A stretch of 64,000 bases of DNA, taken from positions 4,960,001 through 5,024,000 of the forward strand of contig CP111151.1 in assembly GCA_026367775.1 (NCBI GenBank), written 5' to 3'. The notes beneath the pieces were generated by a model. The model was not told where the DNA came from and did not search any database. It was given only the letters and a program-made list of their open reading frames with translations. This document shows, one piece after another, positions 58,944 through 64,000 of this stretch (positions are counted from its first letter, which is position 1; each line of letters begins with the position of its first letter). Origin of the DNA: Exserohilum rostratum. Its lineage: Eukaryota; Ascomycota; Dothideomycetes; Pleosporales; Pleosporaceae. The translations under genes were made by a program, and so were the position numbers.

Positions 58944-58968
58944 GATGATGATGATGATGATGATGATG
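58944..58968 (+). repeat. GAT trinucleotide repeat
   Basis: Eight GAT units. Confidence 0.95.
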
Positions 58969-59224
58969 GTGACGGTGACGATACATAGTAAAAAGGACAA
59001 AAAAGAAAACAAAAAAAAAGGAGATGGCTGAAAAGCCCAATTGTTGAGTATGATCCACCCAAATGATATCGTTCTTTCGTCTTTTCTTCCATGTTTTCCC
59101 TTTCTAGAAGGGGGAGATAGGTAATGAGTGTGAGTGTGGGCGTATGAAATATGGGGTATGGAAGTATGAAGTATGCGTATGCGTACGTACGAATGTGCGA
59201 GTAAGCTTGGGTGTGGTGTGGTGT

Positions 59225-59447
59225 GGGATGGGATGGGATGGAAGGAAAAAGAAAAGGCAGGCCTCCCATGCACACATACATACCACATACATACACATAC
59301 GTACATACATACATACATACATACAAAGAGTAATGATGTTGGCAGGTAGGCGAGCAAGCAAGCAAGCAAGCAAGCAAGTAAGCAAAGCAAAGCAGACACG
59401 TGTGCGCGCTCTCTCTCTCTGACTCACTCACTCACTCACTCACTCAC
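59225..59447 (+). repeat. Cluster of five microsatellites
   Basis: In order: GGGAT (59225-59241), CATA (59302-59324), AAGC (59353-59378), CT (59409-59420) and ACTC (59422-59447). Confidence 0.9.
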
Positions 59448-60066
59448 ATACCACCACATCCTGGGCAAGAAACAAACAAAGCGGCCCAACTAGACGCGGC
59501 ATAGCAATGGGCCATGTGCGTGTGCGTGTGCGTATGTGTGGTATATATACCCCCATATTGTGTAGTATAGAAACGCCAGTGGATAGAAGAGGTATCGTGC
59601 AATTAAAGCCAGCTAACAAGATGTGACAGTAATGGTGGTAGTAAGTAGATGATGATGATGATCCGTCATATCAACACAACAAACAGAGACATGTCGTTAC
59701 ACAAATGCAGTTTCCCGCCCAAAACTATTGGGGGAAATAAATGGGTATATATGGCGAGGGTGAGGGAATCGGGGAGTGTAGATGTAGTAAAAAGCAACAA
59801 AGTGGGTCGGGACTCTGCGTCATGTCGATGTGAACAAGGCTGTCGTGTGGTGCTCAGGGATGGCACACGTGGGGGTAATGTTCGGTGCTCGCAGATGGCG
59901 CTGCCGCTGCTGACGTTGACGCCTGGTGGGCCTATGATAGAGCTATAGGCATCGAGGGAAATGATAGACGTCCAGCTGTAGCCCATGACTTAGTTCATCT
60001 GACCCCAACGTGGACAAGAAGATGAAAGGGCCGAGCCGGAAAAGTAGGTGGGTAAAAGGAGAAGCA

Positions 60067-63000
60067 CTAACGCTCTCGGAACCATCTCGCTATTCTGCCC
60101 TTTTCATTGGCACCTTGGGCTTCGAGATGGGCGCTGCGCTCCCAAAGTTCCTGATAATGCACGTCAGCAACTTGAAACCACGTGGCTAGCGTGCCCGCAC
60201 TACTTACCTCATCGTCCTTGTTAATCTTAACGTCCAGAATGAGGGCCCGAATCTCTTCACACTTTGGCCAACTCGGATAAGGCGTGCCCTGTGCACGTTG
60301 CACGCCCACAATCACTTCGCCCATAATCTCAAACTTGCGCCAGTTGATACGCTCTTTGCCAACAACGCCGCCAGGTAGCGGCTCTCGACTGTCGCGCTTT
60401 CCAGCGGCGCTCTCGAAAACGCTAACGCCTGGGTGTGGTGCCAAGGCCGAGTCTGTCTTCTTCTTATCGCCGATAAACGTTGAATTACCTTCTGACGCCG
60501 ATACGAGATCACGACGATGCAGGGGTATGTAGGGAATACGCTCCCCTGAACTATTCTCCCAGGCCAGGCGGTATGCGGCATGTGACTTTGTTTGACTCAT
60601 CAGAATGTCGAGCTTCCAAAAGTCTTGGGTCGTTGCTTGGGGGACCAAATCTTTGGTCGCATGTAACCGGATGACTGCTGTTCCTTTGATGCCTGCCATG
60701 ACAGCGCCCAGCATGTTGTAGTTGTTCAGCTTGCGAAGCTGGCGCGCAATCTTCATCCACTTCTCCATCATGAGCGCCCTGTGCTTGGGCTTGTCACGGA
60801 GGAGAATGTAGTTGGTGACGAGATAGGCGACGTGGTTGAAATGCTCCGTCATACGTGTTACATTTTCGAGGTTTTTGCACCTCTTCTTTTCCTCGTTGTT
60901 GAGGCTGACATGGCGGACCAGGTCACGAGGTCGGACCGAGGAAAACATTATCCAATCGATCCGAGTAAGCTCTTTGGCAATGGCTTCCTCGGATTCATTC
61001 ATCAGCTGATGCCACTGAATCTTGGATAGAGGTTTGACCGGGTTAGGCTCCAGCTGTCGGGCAAGGCGCTCGTTGTTCTCGACCTGGGTGAGTAGCGTCA
61101 TCGATGAACCCATGGAACCGTTTGTCGATGGTGCGCCGCCAGTGAGGCTGCTCCGGGCAATAGAGTTTCGCGCAGAATCCTCCATGGACATGTGACCCAG
61201 GGCTCTGGAAAACTCGTCTTCGTCGGAATCCTCATCGAGCACGTTGTGGTGGAAAGTCGGAATGTTCTCATTCTGTGCTCGTTGTCGATCGCTGCAGGCC
61301 CAATCCGTGTCGTCGTCTTCAGTTACCATTTCCAGATCGCGAATGATTTCTGTGGCGGCAACAGAAAACTCACGATTTGAGGCCAGTGAGGTTGCAAACC
61401 TTCGGATCAAGCGGCGGGTTGTCGGGTAGGCAAAGTCACCGGGGTAGTAGGCCACCCATTGCTGGAGTATGGCAAGATAGCGAAGCTGGGCGATGATGCG
61501 GATCATGGGCAGTTCCTTGTCTTTGTTCAACGCCTCGAAGCGTTTGATGATGGACTCGAGTAGCTGGCCCGGTGTCGCGAACCTCCGGTACAGGGCCAGG
61601 AAGACGGAGACAAACTTGGTGTCATTTTTCGACATTGGTTGGGCCAGGAGGCGGTCGACGAGCTGCTCAAAGGTGTATCCATTTTCGTCCGAGGGCTTCA
61701 CTGACATGATGCTTTGCCCGGCATCCGAGTCTTGATCATCGGAATCCTGCGAGTCGTAGCCGGGCGACTCGTCGGCGTTGAAAAACGTTTTGTTGACGTC
61801 GCTGGGCTTATAACGGTGGCCCTTGGCCTCGCTAGGCCTGCGTTGAAATCTCAAGGAGATTTCCGAACTAGCACGCTCGTGTTTGCGGCCCCAGAGGTCC
61901 TTTTGGGTTATGGACTGAACTGCGGAAGAATTGGCCCGACGCCGAGCCATCGAGGCTTGTGAGCGAGCTGAGGCATGTCAATGACTTGCATCCTTGTGCG
62001 CGGGTACAGGAGAGCAGGCCAGGGGAGACGCGCAAGACACGTCACTGGGGCCTGGTCAGGGAAAAAAGAAATGAGAAACTTACGTCGCATGGCCGCTATC
62101 GCTGCTCGGGTGATGACCGACAGGCATGCTCGGTGCGCCTCCGGCGACGATTCGGACGTCTGAAACACGCTCACGTCGCCAATGAAGGACTTTGCTTTCT
62201 GCTCCACCACCGACGGATCGACCTCGCGATGGGCGGGGTGTTGATCGCATTTGCAGGCTACTAGTATAAAGGGCAGTTGTGCCTTGTTGAACGTGTCTAG
62301 GGGCATGGTTAGCATGGCGCAACAGCGGAGGCGCCTCGTGGCTGGTTCAAGCGGGCACTAACTAAGCATTTCTGGGACACTAACCAGGCTGTCCTGGTTG
62401 GTGACATCGTAGAGAGTCACGGCCGCATGTATGCGCGGTGTTGCAAAGTCGTGGAGCGTCTCTGGCCATTTGATGATGCTGCGCTCGCCCACATGCACGT
62501 CGTTGAAGGTCATTTCGAGGAAGCGCACTACATAGGTGTTGCCATCAATGTTCATTCTGCGCGAGCAATTGCCTGTCGCGGCCGTGTCTGGCAGCCCAAG
62601 GGCGCGTCGTGTGAAGGTAGATTTGCCCGAACCCCGCACGCCAATGACGGCAATGTTCAGGTCTTGCATGGTTGATGCCGAGTCGCTATTGGTAGACTAC
62701 AAAGACAAAACGTCAGCCAGTCTACTTTGTTTGTTATGGTTATTTTTTTTCTGCATTTCTTCTTCACGACGCTCTACGAGAGCGTTTTCTTGTTTATCTT
62801 TTTGGTCGTGGAAGCAGCAATGGTGGACAATGGCAAGGACTCACCCCCGTGGACTGCGCCGAGATGCTGTCGCGTGCGTGGTGGCGGTCCTTGACGTGAG
62901 TAGGCGACAGCGGGCCCTCGGTGTCTGAAGACGACTCGGCGCTGCTGCCCGCCTCCTCCTCGTGGGCGACGGGCATGGGCTGGGGAAAGTGGTAGCGCTG

Positions 63001-63231
63001 GAAGAAGGCATCGTCGGCGATCTCCTCGCCCTCGTTGTCGTCGTCTGTGCGGGCGACATGCGCGCCCGCCTCGTGGTCGTTCTTGGGCACGTTGGGAGCC
63101 GAGTAGGCGCGCGTCTTGATGCCCGGCCGCTGGCGCTGGGCGGCAGGCACGGCGGCACTGCTCTCTCTGCGCGACGGGTGCATCTTGGTGGACGGGGCAT
63201 GGACTGCCCTGCCTCCTCCGGTGGCAGGCAT
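60067..63231 (-). CDS. RasGEF (Cdc25-type) with N-terminal Ras-like GTPase domain
   Basis: Guanine-nucleotide exchange factor for Ras-like GTPases, acting in cAMP/MAPK and morphogenesis signalling. Five exons, 63231-62845, 62696-62363, 62296-62084, 61967-60208 and 60150-60067, give 925 residues. Residues 1-138 are disordered and Asp/Glu/Ser-rich. Residues about 139-315 are a Ras-like domain: the P-loop GVRGSGKS (148-155) is intact, but the switch II DxxG is replaced by LEMTFNDV and the NKxD box by ACKCD. It may therefore bind nucleotide weakly or not at all. A RasGEF_N domain (YTFEQLVDRLLAQ, LALYRRFATPGQLL) is followed by the Cdc25 core (RIDWIMFSSVRPRDLVRHV, ENVTRMTEHFNHVAYLV, LNNYNMLGAVMAGI). 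The C-terminal tail is basic (RIARWFRER). The last intron (57 nt) is in frame and stop-free, so a retained-intron form is possible. Confidence 0.9.
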
Positions 63232-64000
63232 GTCTGCTGCTGCGTGTGCGACCAGCTGGGGCGCTGCTCAGTCGCAGCGGGCGGGCCCAGATAGCGACCG
63301 GTACGACGACGAGATGGCGGGCGTGATGGCAGGCCCCAGGCACAGTTGGGACATTGGAGGCGGGTGTGCCGAGCGCAGGACGGGAGGGGGGCAGCGGGCG
63401 ACTTTTGGGCGAGGGGGTCGTGGTGCGGGTGAGGGTGAGGGATGCTGGGTGAGGAGAGAAAGACAGAGAGGCGACGAGGGGCGCAAGGGCGTGCCTGGCT
63501 GTCGAGTCGTGCTCCCCCGTGCGGGTGTCGGTACGGGCGGGGTGGAGGATGGAGTAGCACTGCTGCGTGCTATGTGGGCGCGGGTGGGCAGGTGGTAGTG
63601 GCAGTGGCCGTGGCCGTGGTGGTGGTGGTATGTGTGTATGTGATATGTACGTGCATCCACCAGCGGGGAGAAGTCGCTGGCTGGCCTCGGGCAGGGTCTA
63701 GTGCAGCCATTCACACGAAGCGCGTACCGAGAGCTTAGCTTCCGCGCCCCGACAGGCCATGCCCTCTCCACACAACGACGCCCCAAACACGTCTCGTTCC
63801 CCTCCGCCGCTCCCTTTGGACATGTCGAGATGTGATGCCATTCCCACACATGCATAATCGCAGCTCGCCGTGACAGGAGCGTCTGGTCGGCCCCTGCGGC
63901 CCGCACGCCTCCCTGCTCCCCCTCCCCCAAACGACGACGAGCTCACAGCGACTCGGACTGCGGCAGTGGGCACCCGCCAATGGCAGGGCCTGAGAGAACC
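63232..64000. other. Upstream region of the RasGEF gene
   Basis: About 770 bp, GC-rich with GGT/GT runs near 63618-63650. It is presumed to be the RasGEF promoter and leader. Open frames on both strands (for example 63268-63930 on minus) are GC by-products without a family. The window ends here. Confidence 0.45.

Larger units (their letters stand above)
58321..60066. other. Microsatellite-rich space between converging genes
   Basis: About 1.75 kb between the 3' ends of the 80-residue gene and the RasGEF gene. It is dense with simple repeats, and the long frames on its minus strand are repeat artefacts. No gene was supportable. Confidence 0.6.

Noticed and set aside
58540..59431. Frames of 107-172 codons on the minus strand
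   Set aside because: They translate microsatellites (His, Ile, Tyr-Val-Cys-Met runs) and change with repeat length.

Overview
The window is nuclear DNA of a filamentous ascomycete, most likely a Dothideomycete of the Pleosporales type. The evidence is short spliceosomal introns (about 45-95 nt) with GTRNGT donors and CTAAY branch sites, a full eukaryotic eL24 gene, septin-kinase and RasGEF families, and several fungus-specific families. No bacterial operon, CRISPR array, rRNA gene, convincing tRNA gene or intact transposon was seen. Gene models were built by hand from splice signals and reading-frame continuity; the phases close for every multi-exon model given here.

Left part (1-22.3 kb), normal fungal gene density: secreted agmatinase (-), MATE efflux transporter (-), secreted GH76 mannanase (-), Hsp9/Hsp12-like stress protein (+), WBP11-like splicing factor (-) divergent from an uncharacterised basic-tailed protein (+), peroxisomal 4CL-like acyl-CoA ligase (+), DUF3632 protein (+), a candidate RNA polymerase III unit (-), secreted GlcG/HbpS-like protein (+), an uncharacterised membrane protein (+), ribosomal protein eL24 (+), and a GFA/CENP-V-like zinc protein (-).

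Middle part (22.3-41.5 kb): about 14.8 kb with no supportable protein gene, rich in simple repeats, strand-asymmetric poly-pyrimidine tracts and a GC-rich island, lies upstream of a two-finger C2H2 transcription factor. Another 3 kb without a gene follows it. This resembles the large regulatory domain of a developmental or global regulator.

Right part (41.5-64 kb): Gin4/Hsl1/Cdr2-type septin-associated kinase (+), mitochondrial hotdog thioesterase-like protein (+), TRP/FLC-type membrane protein (+), a 66-residue lipid-anchor-like protein (+), a single-pass Cys-rich/PQY-rich membrane protein (-), an 80-residue hydrophilic protein (+), and a RasGEF carrying an N-terminal degenerate Ras-like GTPase domain (-).

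The genes do not form a metabolic cluster. Shared themes are stress and signalling (C2H2 factor, Hsp9/12-like protein, Gin4-type kinase, RasGEF) and surface/secretion (GH76, agmatinase, GlcG-like, TRP/FLC, PQY-rich protein). The most unusual items are the candidate Pol III RNA gene near 16.1-16.3 kb, the desert around the C2H2 regulator, and the GTPase-like/RasGEF fusion.
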